Part shown: piece after piece, positions 7,848 to 16,942 of the stretch | How the letters are laid out: each line of letters starts with the position of its first letter | Position numbering within the stretch: the stretch's first letter is position 1 | NCBI RefSeq assembly: GCF_002744175.1 | Contig: NZ_NKHF01000079.1 | Coordinates: forward strand, 1 to 47,614 | Direction: 5' to 3' | Source of the DNA: Pseudoalteromonas piscicida | Lineage (GTDB): Bacteria > Pseudomonadota > Gammaproteobacteria > Enterobacterales > Alteromonadaceae | Length of the DNA stretch: 47,614 nucleotides | Made by a program: the position numbers and the translations under genes | Notes under the pieces: model-generated | Seen by the model: only the letters and a program-made list of their open reading frames with translations | Told to the model about the DNA's origin: nothing | The model's database searches: none

Positions 7848-9638
7848 ATGATGAGTTCCAGCATTATTATGCTTACTGCAATGCTAGGTATGAATGGTCA
7901 TTTGCCGCCATTAATGGAATGGCAGGGGAACAGCGAACAATTATTACAACAACAAGGTCCTTTGACGACAGATTTCGAGCTTAGCGGGGGAGTAGACTCT
8001 CCTAGCTATGCTGACACCATGGCATTTGTTGACCGCTTGGTCGCGGCTAATCCTACTCAGTTTAAATTAGAGACGATAGGATTTAGCGATAGCAATCGTG
8101 CGATTAAAATGATTGTGGCAACCGAGCAAGGAGGCGAAAAATCTAAGGTCATCAATAACGGTAAACCAACTATATTGGTTCAAGCGGGCATTCATGCTGG
8201 TGAAATAGATGGTAAAGATGCCATGTTTATGTTGCTTCGCGACATTGCAACGGGCAAGCGTCGAGATATCTTAACCAAAGTGAATTTGCTGTTTATTCCG
8301 ATTTTGAATGTTGATGGTCATGAAAGACGCGGTGAGTATAACCGCATCAATCAACGTGGCCCAAGGGTCATGGGTTTTAGAACCAATGGCAGTAACCTAA
8401 ACCTTAATCGCGACTACACTAAATTAGACACCCCAGGGGTTAAAGCGGTAATGGGCGTTATTAATGCCTATAATCCAGACCTTTATATTGACGTACATGT
8501 GACTGATGGTGCGGACTATCAATATGATGTTACCTATGGTTTCAACCCAAGCTTTGCTAGCGAGTCACCAGCTATTGCTGAGGTGCTAGAAAATCAGCTG
8601 ACTCCAGAAATAAACGCAGAGCTGAGTGCCCAAGGGCACATTCCTGGCCCTCTGGTATTTGTAATGGATAAGCGAGACTTTAAAAAAGGTCTTGCGGGTT
8701 GGGTTGCAACACCAAGGTTCTCGAACGGATGGGGTGATTTAAAAGGCCTGCCAACGATACTGGTTGAAAACCATTCATTAAAGCCATACAAACAGCGGGT
8801 TTTAGGAACCTACGTGTTTATGGATGGGGTGATTAAGAGCCTAACTAACAATATTGGTGCGTTACGTGAGGCCGTGAAAAAAGAAGCTGAGTTTACGCCT
8901 AAAAAATTAGTGGTAGAGCGTAGTTACGCCAAAACACCTGATCATATCCAGTTCAAAGGAATAAAGTACAAACAGTTCGAAAGTGCTTTATCTGGCCACG
9001 TAGAGGCCAAATATTTAGGTGAGCCGGTAGAATACCAAAAACTTCCCATTTATTGGCAAAAGGAAGTTACAAAAACCGTAAATGTTCCTGAACAGTTTTA
9101 TATTCCACCGGCATATCCGCATGTCATAGAAAAGCTTAAGCTGCATGGTATTGAGGTGGAAAAACTGCCAGAGTCGTCAGTTGTTGAACATGTTAGCCAA
9201 GCAAAAGTGAACGACTACCAATTTGACACTATGCCTTTTGAAGGGCGGTTTAGGGTAAAAGCGTCGTTTGATATTCATCCACTGGAAGAGAAAGTCGATT
9301 TAAGTGGCTGGTATAAAGTGGAAACATCACAACAATCTGGAGAGTTGGCGACTCACCTATTACACCCAGAAGCACCGGACTCATTTTTTGCTTGGGGAGA
9401 GTTCAATACGATTTTTCAGCGCACAGAATATGTTGAAAATTATGCGCTTGAACCGTTTGCTAGAACAATGTTAAAACAAAACCCGGCAATGGCTTTGGCT
9501 TTTGATAAAAAAATACGTGAAGACAAAAAGTTTGCCAATGATCCAAAAGCGAGAATGGACTGGCTTTATGCACGAACGCCATTTTATGATAACGCTTATT
9601 TAAAATATCCAATTTTGATGGCATTTGGAGCGAAATAA
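7848..9638 (+). CDS. M14 family zinc carboxypeptidase-like protein
   Basis: A 596-residue metallopeptidase of the M14 (carboxypeptidase A) superfamily. The zinc ligands are HAGE (His and Glu at about 116 and 119) and the later His in YIDVHVTD; GSNLNLNRDY supplies the substrate-carboxylate region and the conserved Glu appears in TILVENHS. The long C-terminal part (after about 350) is family-specific. The N-terminus is hydrophobic but short, so export is uncertain. It starts at the first of two adjacent ATGs after AGAGGAATAGAGAA. It ends 2 nt before the next gene, with which it forms an operon. Confidence 0.85.
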   Translation: MMSSSIIMLTAMLGMNGHLPPLMEWQGNSEQLLQQQGPLTTDFELSGGVDSPSYADTMAFVDRLVAANPTQFKLETIGFSDSNRAIKMIVATEQGGEKSKVINNGKPTILVQAGIHAGEIDGKDAMFMLLRDIATGKRRDILTKVNLLFIPILNVDGHERRGEYNRINQRGPRVMGFRTNGSNLNLNRDYTKLDTPGVKAVMGVINAYNPDLYIDVHVTDGADYQYDVTYGFNPSFASESPAIAEVLENQLTPEINAELSAQGHIPGPLVFVMDKRDFKKGLAGWVATPRFSNGWGDLKGLPTILVENHSLKPYKQRVLGTYVFMDGVIKSLTNNIGALREAVKKEAEFTPKKLVVERSYAKTPDHIQFKGIKYKQFESALSGHVEAKYLGEPVEYQKLPIYWQKEVTKTVNVPEQFYIPPAYPHVIEKLKLHGIEVEKLPESSVVEHVSQAKVNDYQFDTMPFEGRFRVKASFDIHPLEEKVDLSGWYKVETSQQSGELATHLLHPEAPDSFFAWGEFNTIFQRTEYVENYALEPFARTMLKQNPAMALAFDKKIREDKKFANDPKARMDWLYARTPFYDNAYLKYPILMAFGAK

Positions 9639-9640
9639 CC

Positions 9641-10282
9641 ATGCAAGTGCTGACGATACCAGTTACTCCATTTATGCAAAATTGTCGGGTATTAGTGTGC
9701 CCGCAAAGTAAAGCCGCAGCAATTGTTGACCCAGGTGGCGAGCCGGAAAAGATTATCGCAAGGTTAACGGCTGAGGGTCTTGAGCCAACAATGATATTGC
9801 TCACCCATGCCCATCTTGATCACGTAGGTGCCAGCACCGCGTTAGGCGAGCACTTTGGCATTGAGATCATTGGCCCTCATGAGGGGGACCGATTTTGGCT
9901 TGAGGCACTACCGATGCAATCACAGATGTTTGGCTTTGCCAACCATGCGTCATTTTTACCATCAAAGTGGCTAAATGATGGTGATAACGTTAAAGTGGGT
10001 CATCTTGATTTGGAAGTGAGACACTGCCCAGGTCATACACCAGGACATGTTGTTTTTTATGAACCGGTTTCACAGCAAGTAATCGTGGGAGATGTCTTGT
10101 TTAAAGGCTCTGTTGGCCGCACCGATTTCCCTAAAGGGGATGCAGCGCAATTAAAACAATCTATTGAAAATAAATTGTTTACTTTGCCTGATGAGGTCAT
10201 TGTACATTCGGGCCATGGTGAAAACACGTCAATTGGCTTTGAAAAGGCGACAAACCCTTTTATGAGTGGCCGATTTGGGTAG
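9641..10282 (+). CDS. gloC: MBL-fold metallo-hydrolase, GloC/YcbL type
   Basis: A 213-residue metallo-beta-lactamase-fold hydrolase of the glyoxalase II-like YcbL/GloC group, which hydrolyses S-lactoylglutathione. The zinc motif THAHLDH, the His in HCPGHTPGH, the bridging Asp in VGDVLFKGSVGRTDFP and the final His in HSGHGENT are all present. Like GloC it lacks the extra C-terminal glutathione-binding domain of GloB. It is cotranscribed with the M14 peptidase (2-nt gap; GGAG lies inside the upstream coding end). Confidence 0.85.
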   Translation: MQVLTIPVTPFMQNCRVLVCPQSKAAAIVDPGGEPEKIIARLTAEGLEPTMILLTHAHLDHVGASTALGEHFGIEIIGPHEGDRFWLEALPMQSQMFGFANHASFLPSKWLNDGDNVKVGHLDLEVRHCPGHTPGHVVFYEPVSQQVIVGDVLFKGSVGRTDFPKGDAAQLKQSIENKLFTLPDEVIVHSGHGENTSIGFEKATNPFMSGRFG

Positions 10283-10291
10283 AATAGGGGA

Positions 10292-10337
10292 CCTTGCATA
10301 GTATGCATAAGCGCGAAGTTAGTCTACTATGCTTCAG
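10292..10337. repeat. Inverted repeat between gloC and lrp-like gene
   Basis: GCATAGTA at 10296-10303 matches TACTATGC at 10325-10332, with partial extension on both sides. No T tract follows. It could be a weak gloC terminator or an operator for the downstream regulator. Confidence 0.35.
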
Positions 10338-10394
10338 GGAATAATAATCAACATTGGCCTTATAAGCTAATGTGCTAAATAAACTAGAATAGAT

Positions 10395-10853
10395 ATGTCA
10401 TTAAACCAAGTAGACCGCCAGATCTTGGCATTGTTACAGCAAGACGCAAGTCTTTCTACCGCTGAAATTGCAGATAAAGTAGGACTTTCTCAGTCACCTT
10501 GTTGGCGACGCATCGCTAAATTAGAGCAAGATGGTTATATCAAAGGTAAAGTCGCCTTGCTAGACGAGAAGAAACTCGGATTTGATATGCTGGTTTATGC
10601 ACACGTTCGTTTGTCGAACCATGGCCGGAATAATCTTGCTGAATTTGAAAAACTCATCTTGAGTTACGATGAAGTGACAGAATGTTATTCAATGGCTGGG
10701 ACCATGGACTTTATGTTGCGCATTATTTCAAAAGGGATTGAAGGCTATGAGCAGTTTGTTCGAGACAACCTTCTTAACCTTGAATTTGTCCAAGAGGTTC
10801 ATTCAAACGTAACGATGACTTGCGTAAAACGCAGTACTTCTTTGCCACTTTAA
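10395..10853 (+). CDS. Lrp/AsnC family transcriptional regulator
   Basis: A 152-residue regulator with an N-terminal helix-turn-helix (VDRQILALLQ then STAEIADKVGLSQSPCWRRIAKLEQDG) and a C-terminal RAM/AsnC ligand-binding domain (YDEVTECYSMAGTMDFMLRI). The pattern is that of feast/famine regulators that sense amino acids and often regulate adjacent genes. No amino-acid gene adjoins it, so the target is unknown. A long hairpin lies just after the stop. Confidence 0.9.
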   Translation: MSLNQVDRQILALLQQDASLSTAEIADKVGLSQSPCWRRIAKLEQDGYIKGKVALLDEKKLGFDMLVYAHVRLSNHGRNNLAEFEKLILSYDEVTECYSMAGTMDFMLRIISKGIEGYEQFVRDNLLNLEFVQEVHSNVTMTCVKRSTSLPL

Positions 10854-10863
10854 TGCGGTATCA

Positions 10864-10896
10864 CTGTCTGTTTGTTGGCTTACAATGAACAGACAG
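10864..10896. terminator. Stem-loop after the Lrp-family gene
   Basis: CTGTCTGTT at 10864-10872 pairs with AACAGACAG at 10888-10896, extendable by a few weaker pairs. No T tract follows, so the terminator call is uncertain. CAGCTGTCA recurs as a direct repeat at 10894 and 10924. Confidence 0.35.
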
Positions 10897-10946
10897 CTGT
10901 CATCTATTATCCGTCCTATCATCCAGCTGTCACTGTTCTATACTAA

Positions 10947-11106
10947 TACCAATTAGTCTTAATACTTGCTCAATTTGAAGGAGCAAATCTGACGCTAACT
11001 GCGTTAAAAATTTCTCATTTAGAACAGCTAAATAGCAAAATTTTTGCGGTGTTATCGACAAGATTCTCTCGCCTCAACATAGAGCACTTAATTAAGCTAA
11101 TTGGTA
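10947..11106. repeat. 160-bp inverted-repeat element (MITE-like), copy 1
   Basis: The element begins TACCAATTAGTCTTAAT and ends TTAATTAAGCTAATTGGTA, which are imperfect inverted repeats of each other. The interior contains TGACGCTAACTGCGTTA, a small internal stem. A shorter copy lies at 24269-24371. Repetition, matching ends and location between genes suggest an interspersed non-coding repeat. No open reading frame is inside. Confidence 0.75.
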
Positions 11107-11294
11107 TAAAGTAATCTGAACTTGGAATAACAGCTTGTGCTTTCGTCGTTGTTATCCTTTACTACAGCGTTAAATCTGCTTGTACTATCAATTTGTTTTA
11201 GCGGCCTATCTTGTCTGCTATTTGTTTAAATTGCTGCTTTTTGCTAGAATCCGCAGCCTTTGTGTTCATTGTCAATTCAGACCAGAGGAAATAG

Positions 11295-12851
11295 ATGTTT
11301 AATCTGATCAGCAAAGCGCCAAGCTCTGCTAAAAACGATGTACTATCTGGGCTAACAGTTGCACTGGCGTTGGTGCCAGAGGCTGTAGCTTTTGCTTTTG
11401 TTGCGCAAGTCGACCCACTGGTTGGTTTATATGCGGCATTCATTGTAGGTCTTATCACCTCAATCTTCGGTGGCAGACCGGGTATGATTTCTGGTGCAAC
11501 CGGCGCCCTTGCAGTGGTGATGGTTAGCTTAGTGATAGAGCATGGTGTTGAATATCTGTTTGCAACCGTCTTATTGATGGGCTTTTTGCAGATACTAGCC
11601 GGTATATTTAAACTCGGTAAGTTTATTCGAATGGTGCCTCACCCCGTTATGCTTGGCTTTGTAAACGGTCTAGCAATTGTGATTTTCCTCGCACAACTTG
11701 GTCAGTTTAAAGTCCTTGATGAACAAGGTAACCTCACTTGGATGCAGGGTGAAACGCTGTATATTATGTGTGGATTGGTTGCGCTAACAATGGCAATTAT
11801 TCAGTTTTTACCTAAGTTAACAACCGCTATTCCTTCGAGTCTTGCTGCTATCTTGGTGGTAACAGGAATCGTGATTGGTCTCGATTTAGACGCTAGAAAT
11901 GTACTAGATTATCTTAAAGATATGTCTGGAAATGCAGATGCGACTATCGCAGGCGGATTCCCAGCTTTCCATATTCCAGATGTGCCTTGGACACTTGAAA
12001 CACTTAAAATTATTTTCCCATACGCATTAGTGTTAGCCGCGATTGGCTTAATCGAGTCTTTGCTAACACTAACGCTAATTGATGAGATCACAGAAACACG
12101 TGGTCATAGTAATCGTGAGTGTATCGGCCAGGGTGCGGCAAACGTAACTTGTGGTGTGTTCGGTGCTATGGGTGGTTGTGCCATGATTGGGCAGTCAATG
12201 ATCAACATTAACTCTGGCGGGCGCAGTCGCTTGTCTGGGATCACAGCCGCGTTGCTATTATTAGTGTTTATCCTATTTGCAGCGAGCTTAATTGAAATGA
12301 TCCCATTAGCCGCGCTAGTGGGCGTTATGTTCATGGTTGTTTTGGGTACGTTCGAGTGGTCTAGTTTTAGATTGATAAGAAAGATCCCTAAATCCGATGC
12401 TTTTGTGATAGTTCTAGTATCCGGTGTGACTGTGGTGACAGATCTTGCTATCGCGGTTTGCGTGGGCGTGATTGTGTCTGCTTTGGTGTTTGCATGGGAA
12501 CATGCTAAACATATTTACACCAATAACTATATCGATGAACAGGGCTCAAAAGTATATGAATTGCACGGTCCATTGTTCTTTGGCTCAGTGAAAAACTTTG
12601 CCGATCTGTTTGATGTAAATAACGACCCTGACGATATTATTGTTGAGTTCAAATATAGTCGAGTTGCCGATCACAGCGCGATTGAAGCGATCGATGGACT
12701 AGCAGAGCGCTACAAAAAAGCGGGTAAAACACTTCATCTACGCCACCTGAGTCAGGATTGTAAAGTACTGCTTGAAAAGGCAAAAGACTTGGTTGAGTTA
12801 GATGGTCAAGCTGATCCTACCTACAAAGTAGCATCTGACAAGCTAGCTTAA
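11295..12851 (+). CDS. SulP family anion transporter with STAS domain
   Basis: A 518-residue SLC26/SulP-type inner-membrane anion transporter. About 10-14 hydrophobic segments fill residues 15-405, with the family-typical [12 protein letters not shown] near the N-terminus and [24 protein letters not shown] in the middle. The C-terminal cytosolic STAS domain (from about 415, [11 protein letters not shown] onward) is complete. Family members carry sulfate, bicarbonate or dicarboxylates; the substrate cannot be assigned here. AGAGGA precedes the ATG. Monocistronic, with its own terminator. Confidence 0.9.
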   Translation: MFNLISKAPSSAKNDVLSGLTVALALVPEAVAFAFVAQVDPLVGLYAAFIVGLITSIFGGRPGMISGATGALAVVMVSLVIEHGVEYLFATVLLMGFLQILAGIFKLGKFIRMVPHPVMLGFVNGLAIVIFLAQLGQFKVLDEQGNLTWMQGETLYIMCGLVALTMAIIQFLPKLTTAIPSSLAAILVVTGIVIGLDLDARNVLDYLKDMSGNADATIAGGFPAFHIPDVPWTLETLKIIFPYALVLAAIGLIESLLTLTLIDEITETRGHSNRECIGQGAANVTCGVFGAMGGCAMIGQSMININSGGRSRLSGITAALLLLVFILFAASLIEMIPLAALVGVMFMVVLGTFEWSSFRLIRKIPKSDAFVIVLVSGVTVVTDLAIAVCVGVIVSALVFAWEHAKHIYTNNYIDEQGSKVYELHGPLFFGSVKNFADLFDVNNDPDDIIVEFKYSRVADHSAIEAIDGLAERYKKAGKTLHLRHLSQDCKVLLEKAKDLVELDGQADPTYKVASDKLA

Positions 12852-12901
12852 GGATGCACTAAGCATGATGCTCATATAAATTAACTTGTTAATTTATTTC
12901 G

Positions 12902-12927
12902 AAAAAAGGCACTGCGGTGTCTTTTTT
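12902..12927 (+). terminator. Intrinsic terminator after the SulP gene
   Basis: AAAAAAGGCAC pairs with GTGTCTTTTTT (one G-T wobble) around TGCG and continues into T residues. Confidence 0.85.
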
Positions 12928-13025
12928 TATTTGCGGCAGGGCGTGTAAAAACTGAGACCATCAGCAGTGAATAACGACGACGAGCTGAGATATAATCCAG
13001 TTAAGATAGAAGAGGTATAATCATT

Positions 13026-14096
13026 TTGAAGTGGCAATCACTGGTTGATAACAGGCAGAGATTTTTCTGGGTATTACAAATAGCCGGTTGGCTGGGCTAT
13101 GCGCTGGTGAATTACATTGGCTCTAAAGTATTTGAAATGCGTGACATTTATGTGTTCGTTATTGCATTAAATGCCTATGCTGGTTGTTTGATGACAGTAC
13201 CGCTGCGCTATCTATATCGAAAAATTTGGAATGCCAGCCCAGTGGTGTTGATATTGGTTGTTTTCACTGCCTCTTACCTTACCGGTACTTTGTGGGCTGT
13301 AGTACAAAAATTCAATCACTGGGAAATCTATCGTCATGGTTATCGCCCTGACGAGTGGTTTTATTATTTGCAGCAAGGGTTAGACTCGGTTTATATCATA
13401 CTGTGTTGGAGTGGCTTATATTTTGGAATTAAGTACTACCAGCTGTTACAAAGCGAGCGACAAAAAGCGTTAAAAGCAAACACGATGGCGCATGAAGCGC
13501 AATTAAAAATGCTGCGTTACCAGCTTAACCCGCATTTTCTGTTTAATACCTTAAATGCGATTTCAACATTGATCTTGGTTGAAGAAAACAAAGATGCAAA
13601 CCAAATGGTATCAAGACTCAGTGACTTTTTAAGGCATACACTGAACACAGATCCCATTAAAAAAGTGCCGCTTGAACAAGAGCTTCATGCACTCAAACTG
13701 TATCTAGAAATTGAAAAAGTTCGTTTCGATGAGAGACTATCCATAGAGATGGATGTTACCGAGGAAGCCGAACAAGCGCTTGTGCCTAGCTTAATTCTGC
13801 AACCGCTGATTGAGAACAGCATTAAATACGCTATTGCTCATATTGAGCATGGCGGAAAAATTGAAATTAAAGCACAGGTGTTTGCAAAGGAACTACTCTT
13901 AGAGGTAGGAGATAATGGCCCTGGCGCCGAACTTGAAGACGGGCAACTAAAAAGTGCACAGGGAGTGGGTTTAGCGAATACCAAAGATCGCCTGAAAACC
14001 TTGTATGAGAATAACTATTCATTTGTGCTCTCAGATAATGAGCCATCGGGTTTAAAGGTAAACATTCGCGTTCCATATGAAAGGGCGAAGAAGTAA
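13026..14096 (+). CDS. LytS/YehU-type sensor histidine kinase
   Basis: A 356-residue membrane kinase. Four hydrophobic segments (about 13-150) lead into a short linker and a His_kinase (PF06580) domain: the phosphoacceptor motif NPHFLFNTLNAIS, then the ATPase domain with LILQPLIENSIKYA (N box), GDNGPGA and GVGLANTKDRL. No separate sensor domain is seen, so the membrane part probably senses the signal. The start appears to be TTG at 13026 with AGAGG 10 nt upstream; the ATT just before it would have better spacing. The stop overlaps the response regulator start by one base (TAATG). Confidence 0.9.
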   Translation: MKWQSLVDNRQRFFWVLQIAGWLGYALVNYIGSKVFEMRDIYVFVIALNAYAGCLMTVPLRYLYRKIWNASPVVLILVVFTASYLTGTLWAVVQKFNHWEIYRHGYRPDEWFYYLQQGLDSVYIILCWSGLYFGIKYYQLLQSERQKALKANTMAHEAQLKMLRYQLNPHFLFNTLNAISTLILVEENKDANQMVSRLSDFLRHTLNTDPIKKVPLEQELHALKLYLEIEKVRFDERLSIEMDVTEEAEQALVPSLILQPLIENSIKYAIAHIEHGGKIEIKAQVFAKELLLEVGDNGPGAELEDGQLKSAQGVGLANTKDRLKTLYENNYSFVLSDNEPSGLKVNIRVPYERAKK

Positions 14097-14920
14097 TGAG
14101 CAAAATAAGAACACTAATTGTAGATGATGAACCGCTAGCAAGAAAAGGCTTAGCGGTAAGGTTAAGAGATTTTACTGAAATCGAAGTCGTAGAATTGTGT
14201 GGCAGTGGTCAACAAGCTATTGATCTGTGTAAATCAGAGGATATAGATCTAGTCTTTCTGGACATTCAAATGCCGAATATGAATGGTTTTGAAGTGGCCA
14301 GAGCATTGAGTGAAAGTGTAAAACCATTGCCTGCTATCGTATTTGTAACTGCGTTTGACCAGTATGCTGTTAAAGCATTTGAAATCCATGCGCTAGATTA
14401 CATTTTAAAACCCGTTGATGACAACAGACTAAAACAGGCGGTGGAAAAAGTGCAAAGCTATTTAAAAACACAACAAGACAATGCGCATAAGAAAAAGCTA
14501 GCCAGCTTTGTTGCAGGGATCACTGGTAATAACTGTGAAGAAATCCTTAAGAAATTAGCAACAGGAGACACAATCGAAGATAAAAAGTTTCCAGAATCAC
14601 TGGCTGTAAAGGAGCAAGGTGAGATCATTCGTGTCTCTACGGCGTCTATCCAGTGGGTTGATGCGGCTGGCGATTATATGTGCCTACATTGCAGCGATGG
14701 TCAAACACATATCTTACGCAAGACAATGAAAGACTTAGAACAAGAATTAGACCCGACATTGTTTGTACGTGTACATCGCTCCGCCATCGTAAACACTAAG
14801 CAAATCAGCAAACTAGTGACTCAAAGCAGTGGTGAATATTTATTAGTACTTGAAAATGGTCAAGAGCTAAAAGTAAGCCGGAGCTACAGAGATAAAGTGA
14901 AAGCGGCATTAGCGAGCTAA
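14096..14920 (+). CDS. LytTR-family response regulator
   Basis: A 274-residue regulator with a receiver domain at 1-125 (acidic pocket VDDEP, phospho-acceptor Asp in VFLDIQMPNMNG, Thr in VFVTAFDQ and Lys in YILKPVD) and a C-terminal LytTR DNA-binding domain from about 175 (WVDAAGDYMCLH, then FVRVHRSAIVNT). Such proteins bind paired direct repeats at target promoters. It is translationally coupled to the kinase. Targets are not evident: the neighbours pykA and the SulP gene are not obviously linked. Confidence 0.92.
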   Translation: MSKIRTLIVDDEPLARKGLAVRLRDFTEIEVVELCGSGQQAIDLCKSEDIDLVFLDIQMPNMNGFEVARALSESVKPLPAIVFVTAFDQYAVKAFEIHALDYILKPVDDNRLKQAVEKVQSYLKTQQDNAHKKKLASFVAGITGNNCEEILKKLATGDTIEDKKFPESLAVKEQGEIIRVSTASIQWVDAAGDYMCLHCSDGQTHILRKTMKDLEQELDPTLFVRVHRSAIVNTKQISKLVTQSSGEYLLVLENGQELKVSRSYRDKVKAALAS

Positions 14921-15012
14921 TAAGCAAGGTGATTGAGACTCAAGCCGAGTGATTTGCACTGTTTCCCTGCTTTATAGTGTATTTTTTAGTGCGATCACAA
15001 CAGCGGTATTGC

Positions 15013-15050
15013 TAAGGAAAGAAGAACTAGGCAGCGTGGCTACCTAGTTC
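15013..15050 (-). terminator. Probable terminator of pykA
   Basis: GAACTAGG at 15024-15031 pairs with CCTAGTTC at 15043-15050, with an inner AGC/GCT pair and one mismatch. On the minus strand it is followed by a pyrimidine-rich TTCTTTCC stretch. It lies 11 nt beyond the pykA stop. Confidence 0.55.
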
Positions 15051-15060
15051 GTAGTTGACT

Positions 15061-16494
15061 TTATACCGTGACGATTTTTAGTGTGTTACTGGCACCGATA
15101 GTTTCCATCTTGTCACCATGGGTGATGATCACTGTGTCACCTTTTTCCAGTGAACCAGCTGCAACTAGAGTATCTAGCGCTTCTCTAACCGTGGTGTCAT
15201 CTGAGCACTGTGTTGAATCGAATCTTACTGGATACACACCGCGATATAATGACGCTTGACCCAATGTCGATTGATGACGAGAAAGTGCATAGATAGGCAA
15301 ACCAGAACTGATGCGTGACATTAGTTTTGCCGTGTTGCCTGACTCTGTTAATGCAACGATCGCTTTCACCGAATCAAGGTGGTTCGCCGCATACATTGCT
15401 GATAACGCGATGGTTTCACAGGTATCTGCAAAACGGCTATCAAGACGGTGTTTAGAGATATGGATTTGCGGCTGAGATTCCGCGCCCAAACAAACTCGAG
15501 CCATCGCTGCAACCGTTTGCTCTGGATAATCACCAGCCGCGGTTTCTGCTGATAGCATTACCGCATCGGTGCCATCTAGTACCGCGTTTGCTACATCCAT
15601 CACCTCAGCGCGGGTTGGCATTGGGTTATCAATCATTGACTCCATCATTTGCGTGGCGGTGATAACCGTACGGTTTAATGAACGAGCGCGGCTGATAATC
15701 TGCTTCTGTTTACCTACTAGCGCAGCATCACCGATTTCAACACCTAAATCACCACGAGCAACCATTACAGCATCAGAAGCAAGAACGATATCGTCAATGG
15801 CTTCGACGGTTTCAACCGCTTCAGCACGTTCAATCTTTGCAAGTAGTTGAGCGTTTGATCCCGCTTTTTCTGCAAGACCTCTTACATAACGCATGTCATC
15901 GCCACTGCGTGGGAAAGATACTGCAATGTAATCTACACCGATTTGCGATGCAGTGATCAAGTCTTCTTTGTCTTTATCTGTAAATGCAGGGGCGGTTAGT
16001 CCACCACCTAGGCGGTTAATCCCTTTATTGTTAGATAGCACGCCACCCACTTTCACGCTCGTATGTACTAAGTGACCTTGTACATCTTCTACGACTAGTT
16101 GGATAAGACCATCATTCAGTAGCAATAAATCGCCTTGTTTTACGTCGTTTGGTAATTCTTTGTAGTCTATACCAACAGCGTCTACATCGCCTTGTCCAGG
16201 CTCCATTTTGGCGTCGAGTGTAAATCTTGCGCCAACTTCTAAAAATACTTTGCCTTCTTTAAACGTTGAAACGCGAATTTTTGGACCTTGCAGATCGGCA
16301 AGGATCGCTACGTTTACACCTAAACGGTTAGCAATTTCTCGCACGGCTTCGGCTCTGTTTTTATGATCCTGAGCAACCCCGTGTGAAAAGTTAAGTCTGA
16401 CTACGTTGGCGCCTGCACGAATGATTTTTTCTAAGTTGTTATCTCTATCCGTCGCTGGCCCAAGTGTTGCGACGATTTTTGTGCGTCTAAGCAT
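15061..16494 (-). CDS. pykA: Pyruvate kinase, PykA type
   Basis: A 477-residue pyruvate kinase converting phosphoenolpyruvate and ADP to pyruvate and ATP. The start [18 protein letters not shown] matches E. coli PykA (480 residues) better than PykF. The B-domain insert, the catalytic core ([33 protein letters not shown]) and the C-terminal domain are complete. The ATG at 16494 has AGGAGA upstream; the longer frame to 16527 lacks family similarity. It is divergent from gnd; a palindrome lies between them. Confidence 0.97.
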   Translation of the reverse strand: MLRRTKIVATLGPATDRDNNLEKIIRAGANVVRLNFSHGVAQDHKNRAEAVREIANRLGVNVAILADLQGPKIRVSTFKEGKVFLEVGARFTLDAKMEPGQGDVDAVGIDYKELPNDVKQGDLLLLNDGLIQLVVEDVQGHLVHTSVKVGGVLSNNKGINRLGGGLTAPAFTDKDKEDLITASQIGVDYIAVSFPRSGDDMRYVRGLAEKAGSNAQLLAKIERAEAVETVEAIDDIVLASDAVMVARGDLGVEIGDAALVGKQKQIISRARSLNRTVITATQMMESMIDNPMPTRAEVMDVANAVLDGTDAVMLSAETAAGDYPEQTVAAMARVCLGAESQPQIHISKHRLDSRFADTCETIALSAMYAANHLDSVKAIVALTESGNTAKLMSRISSGLPIYALSRHQSTLGQASLYRGVYPVRFDSTQCSDDTTVREALDTLVAAGSLEKGDTVIITHGDKMETIGASNTLKIVTV

Positions 16495-16681
16495 CAGATT
16501 CTCCTGTAAGCTTATCAAGGTAAGCAAAAACGTATGAATGTGTTAAAAGTAACTTGTAATTGCTGTTTTTTTACACATTTCACATTGTAAAATCACAATT
16601 TAACTCATTAGAGCATAAAGAATTATGCAAATACCCTTTTTAACACTCGAATTAAGTTATATGATCTATATGTCATCATTA

Positions 16682-16695
16682 TGACACCGGTGTCA
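16682..16695. promoter_or_regulatory. Perfect 14-bp palindrome, LacI-type operator candidate
   Basis: TGACACCGGTGTCA is a perfect palindrome with a central CG, the shape typical of LacI/GalR-family operators. It lies 188 bp upstream of pykA and 248 bp upstream of gnd in the 448-bp divergent gap. The repressor is unknown. I saw nothing else convincing in the gap apart from a TATAAT at 16888-16893, a possible -10 element for gnd. Confidence 0.5.
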
Positions 16696-16942
16696 GTGGG
16701 CGTCAATCTCGAATATTTTACCTTCTAGTTTAGGGGAGTATTTGCGGTGCATCATCCAATTGGTGAATTCGCTCCGCTGCCACTATGATTGCTATACAGT
16801 GAATTGTGTTAGCTGTCATACTTTTGTGGCCAACAACAAGTTAATCAGTGAATAGTGTGTCTCGCTGGTCAATCAGGGTCGCTCAGGTATAATGCACATA
16901 CACGAACGCATAAAGTTTTGATGTTACCGAGGAGGAAACTAA

